From CAJBVG01 sp943371425 (GTDB taxonomy: Bacteria; Bacteroidota; Bacteroidia; Sphingobacteriales; Sphingobacteriaceae): a DNA stretch of 64,000 nt. Numbering within the stretch: position 1 is the first letter of the stretch; each line of letters starts with the position of its first letter. The position numbers and the translations under genes are program-made. Location of the stretch: contig CALRUR010000001.1 in the NCBI GenBank assembly GCA_943371425.1, forward strand, positions 124,001-188,000, read 5' to 3'. Below are positions 15,994-24,686 of the stretch, piece after piece. The notes under the pieces were generated by a model, which saw nothing but the letters and a program-made list of their open reading frames with translations, was not told the DNA's origin and made no database searches.

Positions 15994-17724
15994 ATGAAAA
16001 AACTTTTACTTATAGTTGTACTAGCAGGTTTAGCGCTAGGAACACAAGCACGTAAGGTAATGTTCCGTGTTGATATGACGGGCCAAACTGTTGGTGCAAA
16101 TGGCGTACACATGCCAGGTAATTTTAAGGATGTCAATTATGACAACATTGATGAGAACCCAGGATTAGTAAACTGGGATGCAGGTTCTAACGCAATGACA
16201 GATCCTGATGCCGATAATATTTATACGGTAGTGATGGATTTAGCACCAAATTTAGTGTACGAATTCAAATTTATTAATGGTAACGATTGGCCAGGTGCTG
16301 AAAATGCTCCAGCAATTTCGCAAGTAGGTGGAGGTAACTCTAACCGTTGGACATGGGTAAACGGAACAACAGGTACAGATACATTAGTATTACCTGCTAT
16401 TCGTTTCGGACAATCAGCTCCAGCTGGTATGAAAGCAATACGTTTCCGTGTTAACATGGCATTAGTTACAGCAGTAAGCCCTAATGGCGTACATGTAGCT
16501 GGTGATTTTCAAGGTTGGGATCCATCTAAAACACGTATGGTAAACTATGCGGGTAACGGTGCATTTACAGGAAACATTTATGAGCATGTTGGATACGCTG
16601 CAACAGGTGCAACTGGTGGTGCAACAGAATACAAATTTGTAAACGATAACGCTTGGGGTGGTGCAGAAAATGTTCCATCTGCTTGTGCAGTTAGTAGCAA
16701 CAGAACTTTTGGTGCATTTACAAACGATTCAGTATTATCAAGAGTTTGTTTCAGTTCATGTGAAGACTGCCCTGCAGCTCCACTTCCTGTTTACAACGTA
16801 ACATTTAGAGTTGATATGACAAATGCTTGTGAGTTTGATTCTGTTGACGTAGCTGGTGGTAAAATTAACAACTGGGCTGGTGGTACAATCTTAAAACCAA
16901 TTTCAGCTGGTAGCAAAATTTACTCAGTTACAGTTCCTATCGATTCTGGCGAAGTAGAATACAAATTCAGAAAATTAATTGCAGGTAACGCAAGTTGGGA
17001 AGGTGTTGCAAATCGTAAACAACAATTAAGTTCAGACACAACATTGGTATTAGTTTGTTTTGATCAAGAAACAGCATGTGGACCAAACATTGCACCAGCG
17101 GATGTAAGATTCATTGTTGACTTATCAAACGAAATTCCTGATCCAAATGGTGATGTATTTATCATGGGTAACTTTACTCAACCTAACTGGCAATCGGGTG
17201 CAATTAAAATGACTCCTGTTGTAGGTCAAATTGGAATGTACGAAACTACATTTAACATGTGCCCTCCGGGATTCGCTTTCCAATTCTCTAACGGACCAGT
17301 TTCTAACAACGCTAATGTTGAAAGTTTCGCAGATACTTCAGACAGAGGTTGTGTAGTTAACAACGGTGTTGGTGGATGGAACCGCGTATATGAGCGTACT
17401 GATGCAAATGTTAAAACTGTTGCATTTGTATTTAATACATGTACTGCAATTAGCTTAGGTTTAGAAAATAACAAATTAGAGTCATCGGCTGTAAGAATGT
17501 TCCCTAACCCAAGTTCAGCATCTACTACTATTGAATTTAACGACAATGCTACTACTCATCAAGTAACTGTTACTGATGTTACAGGACGTATTGTTGCTAA
17601 CTATAAAAATGTTTCAGAAAAATCGATTAACGTAAATACTCAAAATCTTAATGCTGGTATTTATTTCGTAACTATTCAAAATGATAGAAACGAAAATGCT
17701 TCATTAAAATTAATGGTTCGTTAA
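15994..17724 (+). CDS. four-domain secreted T9SS protein, probable surface starch binder
   Basis: 576 residues with a signal peptide (to about residue 19). Four tandem beta-sandwich modules each open with a related motif: VMFRVDMT (about 22), IRFRVNMA (about 149), VTFRVDMT (about 269) and VRFIVDLS (about 369). Modules contain aromatic signatures such as AGDFQGWDPS and NINNWAGG-like turns found in glycan-binding CBM/E-set folds, and YEFKF, TEYKF and VEYKF edges. The last about 75 residues (MFPNPSSASTTIEF to LMVR) are a T9SS type A sorting domain. No catalytic motif is visible. By eye it favours AAC, GGT and CGT codons more than its neighbours, suggesting high expression. It diverges from the amylase operon across the paired palindromes. 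Glucan binding is inference. Confidence 0.75.
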   Translation: MKKLLLIVVLAGLALGTQARKVMFRVDMTGQTVGANGVHMPGNFKDVNYDNIDENPGLVNWDAGSNAMTDPDADNIYTVVMDLAPNLVYEFKFINGNDWPGAENAPAISQVGGGNSNRWTWVNGTTGTDTLVLPAIRFGQSAPAGMKAIRFRVNMALVTAVSPNGVHVAGDFQGWDPSKTRMVNYAGNGAFTGNIYEHVGYAATGATGGATEYKFVNDNAWGGAENVPSACAVSSNRTFGAFTNDSVLSRVCFSSCEDCPAAPLPVYNVTFRVDMTNACEFDSVDVAGGKINNWAGGTILKPISAGSKIYSVTVPIDSGEVEYKFRKLIAGNASWEGVANRKQQLSSDTTLVLVCFDQETACGPNIAPADVRFIVDLSNEIPDPNGDVFIMGNFTQPNWQSGAIKMTPVVGQIGMYETTFNMCPPGFAFQFSNGPVSNNANVESFADTSDRGCVVNNGVGGWNRVYERTDANVKTVAFVFNTCTAISLGLENNKLESSAVRMFPNPSSASTTIEFNDNATTHQVTVTDVTGRIVANYKNVSEKSINVNTQNLNAGIYFVTIQNDRNENASLKLMVR

Positions 17725-17746
17725 TCTTTGTTCAATAATTATTTAG

Positions 17747-17778
17747 AAAAGACCTCAAGAAATTGAGGTCTTTTTTTT
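17747..17778 (+). terminator. rho-independent terminator after the four-domain T9SS gene
   Basis: A 12-bp stem (AAAAGACCTCAA paired with TTGAGGTCTTTT) with loop GAAA is followed by a run of T. It ends 12 bases before the next start codon, so the SusA-like gene needs its own promoter or read-through. Confidence 0.9.
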
Positions 17779-17790
17779 GTACCTTTCATT

Positions 17791-19614
17791 ATGAAAAAAA
17801 TAATATTACTCTGTTTTATTGCTTGCATAATATTTGTAAACAATACGAATGCACAGAATATACAAACCTTTCCTCCTCATTGGTATAAAGGAATGGAAGA
17901 TACTGTACTGCAAATAATCATTCATCACAAAGAAATACGTGATGCAAAAATTAACATGCCCTCAGATGCTATCAAAATATTAAAAAGATATCCAAGCAAC
18001 AGTGTAGATTATATGATGCTAGACCTAAGCATCCCTAGAGATTTCTTAGGCAATATAATTCCATTAGAATTCTTCATAAAAAAGAAAAAACTTTTGTTGA
18101 AATATGAATTGAAAGAAAAACCAAGTTTAAAAAAGCCAATATTAAATCAAACAGATTTAATTTATCTCATCATGCCAGATCGATTTGCGAACGGTGATAA
18201 AAAAAATGATGTGTTTGAAAAAATGGAAGAAAAAACGCTCAATCGTAAAGAACCATTTGGCCGACATGGTGGCGATTTAAAAGGAATTGAAAATAATTTA
18301 ACTTATATACAAAGCGTAGGATTTAATACTCTATGGTTAACCCCTTTTCAAGAAAACAACGAACCAGAAGCATCATACCACGGTTATGCAATTACCGATC
18401 ATTATAAAACAGATCCTCGTTTCGGTACAAATGAAGAGTATAAAAGTTTATCAACTGCCGCTCATACACGAGGAATGAAAATGGTGATAGATTTAGTGTT
18501 TAACCATATCGGTGATCAACATTGGATGGTGAAAGACATGCCATTCCCAAATTTTATTCATCGCTTTGATACTTTTACTAGAACCAACTACAGAGCTAAT
18601 ACATTATTAGACCCATATGCATCTGCATACGACAAAAAAATATTTAACGAAGGTTGGTTTGATAAACGTATGCCGGATTTGAACATGAAAGATCCTGCAT
18701 TGGCTCGATATATGATTCAGCAAACGTTATGGTGGTTGTATTATGCAGAAATAGATGCTATAAGAATAGATACGTACACCTACCCCGACCAAGAGTTTAT
18801 GAAATTGTGGTACCAAGCCATACGTGAAGAATTTCCAGAGATGAGCATTTTCGGTGAAATTTGGGAACATGCAGTTCCGCTTCAAAGTTACTTCGCACCA
18901 AAAGAAAAACGCTATGATCAAGAAATGCAAAATGTGTTAGATTTTCAGTTTTGTTTTGCCATGGATGAATTTGTAAATCAAGATTTCGGTTGGACAGAAG
19001 GAGTATCTAAATTATATTACAGCTTATCCCAAGATTTCTTGTACAAAGACCCCTTCCATCATGTAACGTTTATAGATAACCACGATTTAGATCGTTTTCT
19101 CTCTCAAGTAAATGGTGACGTAGCAAAACTAAAGGTAGCTTTAGGTATGTTACTTACCATGCGTGGCATTCCTTGTATATTTTATGGTACAGAAGTGTTA
19201 ATGAAAGGCAAAGGTTCGCACGGAATTATTCGCGAAGATTTTAGTGGAGGATGGCCAGAAGATGCTATCAATAAATTTGAAGCAAAAAACAGAAGTCAGG
19301 AAGAAAACGACTTAATTAATTATATCAGCAAAATTCAAAATTGGAAAAAAAATCATCCAGCATTTAATGAAAACAAAATGATGCAGTTTATTCCTCAAGA
19401 TGGCATTTATGCATTTGCAAGGTATAGTATAAATGGAGCTGCTGCTTTAATTATATACAACAGCAACAAGGATGCAAAAAACATAAATACAATTCGTTTT
19501 CAAGACATCATTAAAAATAAATCAGCAGGTAAAAATATTTTAAACGAAAAAGCAGTTGATTTAAAAGTAATATCAATAGAAGCAAAAGAGTTAATGATTA
19601 TTGACCTAAAATAG
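17791..19614 (+). CDS. exported GH13 cyclomaltodextrinase/neopullulanase, SusA-like
   Basis: 607 residues, signal peptide to about residue 21, no sorting domain, so probably periplasmic. An N-terminal beta domain (about 25-105) of the cyclomaltodextrinase N type is followed by the GH13 barrel: LIMPDRFANGD (about 126-136), region I DLVFNH (234-239), region II IDAIRIDTY with nucleophile D327, region III FGEIW with E356 and region IV FIDNHD with H431-D432. The C-terminal beta domain ends at 607. It should cut imported maltodextrins or cyclodextrins to maltose and glucose. It lies downstream of the T9SS binder but after a terminator. Exact specificity cannot be read from motifs. Confidence 0.92.
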   Translation: MKKIILLCFIACIIFVNNTNAQNIQTFPPHWYKGMEDTVLQIIIHHKEIRDAKINMPSDAIKILKRYPSNSVDYMMLDLSIPRDFLGNIIPLEFFIKKKKLLLKYELKEKPSLKKPILNQTDLIYLIMPDRFANGDKKNDVFEKMEEKTLNRKEPFGRHGGDLKGIENNLTYIQSVGFNTLWLTPFQENNEPEASYHGYAITDHYKTDPRFGTNEEYKSLSTAAHTRGMKMVIDLVFNHIGDQHWMVKDMPFPNFIHRFDTFTRTNYRANTLLDPYASAYDKKIFNEGWFDKRMPDLNMKDPALARYMIQQTLWWLYYAEIDAIRIDTYTYPDQEFMKLWYQAIREEFPEMSIFGEIWEHAVPLQSYFAPKEKRYDQEMQNVLDFQFCFAMDEFVNQDFGWTEGVSKLYYSLSQDFLYKDPFHHVTFIDNHDLDRFLSQVNGDVAKLKVALGMLLTMRGIPCIFYGTEVLMKGKGSHGIIREDFSGGWPEDAINKFEAKNRSQEENDLINYISKIQNWKKNHPAFNENKMMQFIPQDGIYAFARYSINGAAALIIYNSNKDAKNINTIRFQDIIKNKSAGKNILNEKAVDLKVISIEAKELMIIDLK

Positions 19615-19624
19615 AATATGAAAA

Positions 19625-20947
19625 TTAATTATCCTGGACATAGAGCACAGAAACTGCTGCACTAAGCATAAATACTCCAGCTAAAATAATCGCATACATC
19701 GCATTATTATCGTAAAAGTTTTTTACAATAGGTCCGCCAATTACTCCGTTTACAATTTGCGGAATAGTGATGAAGAAATTGAAGATGCCCATGTAAACTC
19801 CCATTTTACCTGATGGTATTTTATTGGCTAAAATTGCATATGGCATGGCTAATATAGATGCCCATGCCAAACCCACTCCTATCATAGAATATACTAAATC
19901 CCATTTATCATCAGCAAAATACATACTCAATAAACCCACGCCTCCAGCAATTAACGAAAACGCATGAGTTCTTTTTCTGCCCATTAATTTTGCAATACGA
20001 GGAAGCAACAATGCATAAATTGCAGATACCCCGTTGTAAACCCCAAATATAATACCGGTCCAGTTTTGAGCTTCTCTAAATTTGTCGCTACTAGTATCTT
20101 CTACAGACAAACCAAATACATGGTGTGCAATGGCTGGTGTAGTAAACACCCACATGCTGAATAATGCAAACCAAGAGAAAAATTGTACAAGGCCTAATTG
20201 ACGCATGGCTCTTGGCATCTTTTTAAAATCTTTAAAGATGTTGCTAAACTTTGCTTCGGCATCTTCAGATTTACCATGGTACAATTCGTATTCTGCAGGT
20301 GGGTACTCTCTAGAAAATAATACTGTAATTAAAATGCAAACTAAAAAAACTACTGCACCAACATAAAATGAATACGTAACATTATCGGCAACAAAACCTG
20401 CCGGTGCTGATGAGGATACACCCATGTATTCGTGCATTACATATGGTAACCAAGACCCTGCTACTGCACCAATTCCTATTAAAAATGTTTGTATAGAAAA
20501 ACCCAGCGTACTTTGTTTTGCAGAAAGATTATCGGCAACCAATGCACGAAAAGGTTCCATGGCAATGTTTATACTCGCATCCATTACCATTAACATTCCG
20601 GCACCAATTAATAAAGCAGATTTCGCTTGAAAAAATGATGCAGAGTTTGGTAATAATAATAAGGCCAAACAACATAACATCGTACCAACCATAATGTATG
20701 GCTTTCTTCTTCCAAACCTACCCCAAGTTTTATCGCTGTAAAATCCAATTATGGGTTGCACTATCATACCAGTTAAAGGTGCAACTAACCAAAACCATGA
20801 GAGCTGCTCTACATGCGCTCCATAATTTTGAAGAATTCCGCTGGCATTTCCATTTTGCAATGCAAATCCAAATTGTATTCCCATGAATCCGAAACTCATG
20901 TAAAATATTTGCAATAAACTTAATTTTGGTTTCTCTAATAAAGCCAT
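19625..20947 (-). CDS. MFS sugar transporter (maltose/GPH-SLC45-like)
   Basis: 440 residues with about twelve hydrophobic segments. The loop after segment 2 holds the family signature (GFYSDKTWGRFGRRKPYI, about 67-84), and a second RKRTHAF loop follows segment 8. Sequence style matches the maltose/sucrose branch of the glycoside-pentoside-hexuronide and SLC45-like carriers common in Bacteroidota maltose loci. It is the last gene of the leftward kinase-pgmB-maltose phosphorylase operon, 9 bases after the GH13 gene, and would bring maltose into the cytoplasm for phosphorolysis. The substrate is inferred from context. Confidence 0.88.
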   Translation of the reverse strand: MALLEKPKLSLLQIFYMSFGFMGIQFGFALQNGNASGILQNYGAHVEQLSWFWLVAPLTGMIVQPIIGFYSDKTWGRFGRRKPYIMVGTMLCCLALLLLPNSASFFQAKSALLIGAGMLMVMDASINIAMEPFRALVADNLSAKQSTLGFSIQTFLIGIGAVAGSWLPYVMHEYMGVSSSAPAGFVADNVTYSFYVGAVVFLVCILITVLFSREYPPAEYELYHGKSEDAEAKFSNIFKDFKKMPRAMRQLGLVQFFSWFALFSMWVFTTPAIAHHVFGLSVEDTSSDKFREAQNWTGIIFGVYNGVSAIYALLLPRIAKLMGRKRTHAFSLIAGGVGLLSMYFADDKWDLVYSMIGVGLAWASILAMPYAILANKIPSGKMGVYMGIFNFFITIPQIVNGVIGGPIVKNFYDNNAMYAIILAGVFMLSAAVSVLYVQDN

Positions 20948-20956
20948 ATCGAAAAA

Positions 20957-22330
20957 TTATTTATAGTAAATTAGGTAAGAGTTTGGTTGCAACTTAATCA
21001 TTCCATTCATGTTTTCCTGCTTCGCATTCGATTCTACTTTGTAGCCGGTGGTTAAGGCTGCAAAACTGATCTCTTTACTTTGCACTTTTATTTCATTAGC
21101 ACTAAAATTAATTATTACAATAGCTTCAGAATTTCCATTTTTTCTTTTGTATGCATAATGCTCATCGCCTGTATTACCAGTTACCACTAATGGAATCTCA
21201 ACCCAATCTGCATTCGTTCCTGTATTGTGGAATGCTGGCACAGTATGCTTCAAGGCTGTCATTCGTTTGTACCAACCTTCTCTAGATTTATTTGCCCATT
21301 CTGTTTTAGTGATGTTATTTTTTTCAAAGAATTTCATTCTTCTATTTAACCCTACTTCTTCTCCTGTATAAATTAAAGGTAAACTTTGTGGTAAAGTATA
21401 AACCATTACACCAAACTGTTGCCAATTCTTTCCGTATTTTTCATCCACAGTTCCATTCCAAGAATTCTCATCGTGGTTAGTTAAAAACAATAACTTGTGC
21501 ATATGCGTCGGGAATGCATCGTAGTTTAGTCTTAACTCTTTCTTCATTTCAGATAATTGCTTTGTTCCTTTTGCAACATCTGCAGTAACTCCCATAAAAT
21601 TCCAACCGTATGCAGCATTAAATGCATTCACAAAATAAGTATCAGGTTTTCTAGTGATGTCTGCGTTCCACTCCATCTCTGCTAACAAATACACGGGTTT
21701 AATTTCTTCTAATTGTCTGCGTAATTCTTCCCAAAAATCTAAGGGAACCAAAAATGCAACATCGCAACGATACCCATCAATATCATACTCCGACACCCAA
21801 AATTTCATGGCATCAATCATTGCTTCACGCATATCATTGCTTTCGAAATTTAATTTCGCAACATCTGTCCAATCATATTGAGTAACAATTTCTCCTTTTT
21901 CATTTTGTGCATACCAATGTGGATGTTGAGATATCCATGAATGATCCCATGCGGTATGATTCGCTACCCAATCAATTAATACTTTCATCCCTAAACGATG
22001 AGCTTCTGTAACTAAAGCTTTAAAATCTTCTTTCGTTCCGTAATCTGGCGATACATCTTTATAATCTTGCACACTGTAATAACTTCCCATATCACCCTTT
22101 CTATTTTTAACTCCAATAGGATGAATAGGCATGACCCATAATACATCAACCCCTAATCCTTTAATTCGAGTTAAGTCTTTTGTTACTGCTTTAAATGTTC
22201 CTTCTTGCGAATATTGTCTCACATTTACTTCATACATTACAGCATTCTTCGACCATTCTGGTTGCGTTAATTGCGCATGTGCCACAGTGCTTGAAAACAC
22301 AAGTAGTAACACTAATAATTTGTTCATCAT
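20957..22330 (-). CDS. exported GH13 alpha-amylase
   Basis: From the ATG at 22330, one base after the upstream stop codon, the protein has 457 residues and a signal peptide (MMNKLLVLLLVFSSTVAHAQ). A longer in-frame start at 22363 would overlap the upstream gene and weaken the signal, so it was not chosen. GH13 motifs: region I DWVANH (about 120-125), region II YRCDV with D190, region III LLAEME with E218 and region IV FLTNHDEN with H286-D287. The protein is short for a GH13 enzyme, with only a small C-terminal beta domain and no CBM. It is probably a periplasmic alpha-amylase or maltodextrin-trimming enzyme. Confidence 0.9.
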   Translation of the reverse strand: MMNKLLVLLLVFSSTVAHAQLTQPEWSKNAVMYEVNVRQYSQEGTFKAVTKDLTRIKGLGVDVLWVMPIHPIGVKNRKGDMGSYYSVQDYKDVSPDYGTKEDFKALVTEAHRLGMKVLIDWVANHTAWDHSWISQHPHWYAQNEKGEIVTQYDWTDVAKLNFESNDMREAMIDAMKFWVSEYDIDGYRCDVAFLVPLDFWEELRRQLEEIKPVYLLAEMEWNADITRKPDTYFVNAFNAAYGWNFMGVTADVAKGTKQLSEMKKELRLNYDAFPTHMHKLLFLTNHDENSWNGTVDEKYGKNWQQFGVMVYTLPQSLPLIYTGEEVGLNRRMKFFEKNNITKTEWANKSREGWYKRMTALKHTVPAFHNTGTNADWVEIPLVVTGNTGDEHYAYKRKNGNSEAIVIINFSANEIKVQSKEISFAALTTGYKVESNAKQENMNGMIKLQPNSYLIYYK

Positions 22331-22331
22331 T

Positions 22332-24686
22332 TTATTCATAAGTAAATATTTCAAAATCATCATTTTTAAGTTCTACAATTATTTCATTTGGCGTTAATTG
22401 AAATGTATGTGTAAAATTTGCCTTAACATTTCTTTTTGCATCTTTAGCAATGTTTACTTTCCCCCCGTTTTTTGAAAATACAATTAATGATTTTTTGCCG
22501 AAATAATTTCGTTCGTAAGCATAAAATCCTTCGCTACATTTAACTTCTTTAAAATCACCATACATAAATTCTAAATTATTTTTACGCAAGTTTGCTAAGG
22601 TTTGAACTTTATCTCTTAACTCCTTTTCTTCTGGAGTGTAATTACTAAACTTCATCATGCGTCTGTTGTCCGGATCATTGCCACCAGGCATTGCAATCTC
22701 GTCTCCATAATAAACTACAGGTACCCCTGGCAAACTAAAATTCAGAGCCATCATTTGCGCCATACGAGCATATCCTTTGGTTCCTTGATGTTGTATATTA
22801 CGTGTCCAACCTGCCAACTTAGTATCTTCATCAGGCTTAATAGTACCCTCAGCTAAAGAGGCAAAGCGTGGCTTGTCTTGGTTACCACTTATGTTACCCA
22901 TTAAATGATGCGTACCGTAATATTTAAAACTTTCATTTATCGTTTCACTCAGCCTTTTAAATTTCTTTACACTTTCCACTTTATCTGCATCAAAAGCAAA
23001 TGCATTCACTCCTGCATCGTACATATTAAAATCAAATTGTCCGTCCATTTGCCCTGAGTTTACATACGAACCAATTAACTCCGGACTTCCATATGTTTCG
23101 CCAATTTGGTAAAATCCTGTTTTATTTTTCTCTCTTACATCGTTTCTAATTTTTTGAGTTAGCGTTCTCCAAAATTGTTCGGGTACATGCTTACTTGCAT
23201 CGTGCCTAAATCCGTCTATCTCAAAATTTCGAACCCAATACATTACCGAATCAGAAATTATTTCATTTACTTCATCTCGTTGAAAATCTAAGGTTGGTAA
23301 AAATGTATCAAACCATGTAGTTAAACGGTGGTCGTCCCAGCGCTCTGTATTCATGCTACCATCAGGTAAATACAAAGAAGTAACCCATGTAGGGTGTTCT
23401 TTATATAATGGATGATCTGTATGGATGTGGTGTGCCACAAAATCCAATACAACATTCATCTCCTTTTCGTGTGCTTTAGAAATGAAATTTGAAAAACCTT
23501 CATTCGTACCAAATCTTTTGTCGACTAAAGAGTAAGATGTTGGCCAATAACCGTGGTATGCAGAGAACTTCGTGGTTATTTTTTTATCCCAATATCCCCA
23601 AGCGCCGTCTGGATTTTTAGCAATTGGCGATAACCAAACGGTATTAAACCCAAGTTCCTCAAAAAAACCTTCTTCCAATTTTTGCTGAATGCCCAATAAA
23701 TCTCCACCATAAAAATCTGCTTTTTCATTTACCCCTTCAAGTTTTGCAGGGTTATTTTTTTTATCACCATCAGCAAATCTGTCAACCATCATAAAATACA
23801 TTATTTGAGTGTGCAAATCGCTACGGTCTAATAAACTAGTAGAGCTTACCACTCTTCCATTCTCTAATGGAATTAAAATATCATGCGCAATTTTTCCTGC
23901 ACCATACGCATAAACTCTTATGTAACTTCTTTTTTGTTTACTAGCTTCTGCAGGAATTTCAATCGAAATCTTTTTTGTTTTTTTAGCACTTGAACTAATT
24001 AAATGATGATCCCAAAATGCAAGGTATCCATCAATGTTTAGCGCGTTAATAATAATGTTTGCTCCTTCAAATTGAGCAGTTTCAATGTTTGGCAATACAC
24101 CTGTGTTATTTCCAACTTCTAAACTCACATTGGTTCCTCCCATACCGTTAGAAACCGTTGTTGCATTTAAAGGATTTACTTCAACTCCATCTGCAATCAA
24201 CTTATATTGATGTTTGCCTGTGTTTACTTTTTGTAAATTAATTTTCCAATTAGCACTTGGCAAGCTTGCTAAAGCCTCAACACCTTTTGTTTGCGGAGCC
24301 CAAGAAGTAAAGGTTCCTTTTATTTCTAATTTGCTTGCTGGTTTTTCTAATTGAATTATCAATGAAACATTTTCTTTATCGGCAGCAAAACAAGGTATAT
24401 CATACACCTCCCTATTTACAAAAAAACGAATGTAGCTTGCTGTGTACATTGGCTTTCCAGAAATCAATAATTCATCTTTTGTTAATCTTATTTTTTTTAA
24501 TCCTTGCGGTAACTGTAAAGAGTCTATTGTTGAATTAAACGGAAAATAATCTGCAATAACAAGTTTACTTGTATCCACTTGTAATTGAAACGGACTGGCT
24601 AAAACACTCCAAGCATTTTGTGCATTACTATTAATGCTAAACAATGTTAACATCAACAAAAGCAATCCGTTTTTTTTAGTTAGCAT
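22332..24686 (-). CDS. exported GH13 enzyme with CBM48-like N-terminus and an altered region IV
   Basis: 784 residues, signal peptide to about residue 22. The N-terminal region contains a glycogen-binding-like E-set (LEIKGTFTSWAPQ, about 120-132; HQYKLIADG). GH13 motifs: MVDRFADGD (about 300-308), region I DFVAHH, region II DGFRHDASKH with D496, region III QIGETYG with E530. Region IV reads SGNQDKPR, so the usually invariant histidine is a glutamine (Q603) before the catalytic aspartate D604. The catalytic triad is intact. There is no sorting domain, so periplasmic location is likely. It overlaps the maltose phosphorylase gene by 11 bases. It may be a distinct GH13 subfamily rather than a damaged enzyme. 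Confidence 0.88.
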   Translation of the reverse strand: MLTKKNGLLLLMLTLFSINSNAQNAWSVLASPFQLQVDTSKLVIADYFPFNSTIDSLQLPQGLKKIRLTKDELLISGKPMYTASYIRFFVNREVYDIPCFAADKENVSLIIQLEKPASKLEIKGTFTSWAPQTKGVEALASLPSANWKINLQKVNTGKHQYKLIADGVEVNPLNATTVSNGMGGTNVSLEVGNNTGVLPNIETAQFEGANIIINALNIDGYLAFWDHHLISSSAKKTKKISIEIPAEASKQKRSYIRVYAYGAGKIAHDILIPLENGRVVSSTSLLDRSDLHTQIMYFMMVDRFADGDKKNNPAKLEGVNEKADFYGGDLLGIQQKLEEGFFEELGFNTVWLSPIAKNPDGAWGYWDKKITTKFSAYHGYWPTSYSLVDKRFGTNEGFSNFISKAHEKEMNVVLDFVAHHIHTDHPLYKEHPTWVTSLYLPDGSMNTERWDDHRLTTWFDTFLPTLDFQRDEVNEIISDSVMYWVRNFEIDGFRHDASKHVPEQFWRTLTQKIRNDVREKNKTGFYQIGETYGSPELIGSYVNSGQMDGQFDFNMYDAGVNAFAFDADKVESVKKFKRLSETINESFKYYGTHHLMGNISGNQDKPRFASLAEGTIKPDEDTKLAGWTRNIQHQGTKGYARMAQMMALNFSLPGVPVVYYGDEIAMPGGNDPDNRRMMKFSNYTPEEKELRDKVQTLANLRKNNLEFMYGDFKEVKCSEGFYAYERNYFGKKSLIVFSKNGGKVNIAKDAKRNVKANFTHTFQLTPNEIIVELKNDDFEIFTYE

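Noticed and set aside
22331..22363. Longer start for the GH13 gene at 20957
   Set aside because: It would overlap the upstream gene and place extra residues before a clean signal peptide that begins at 22330.
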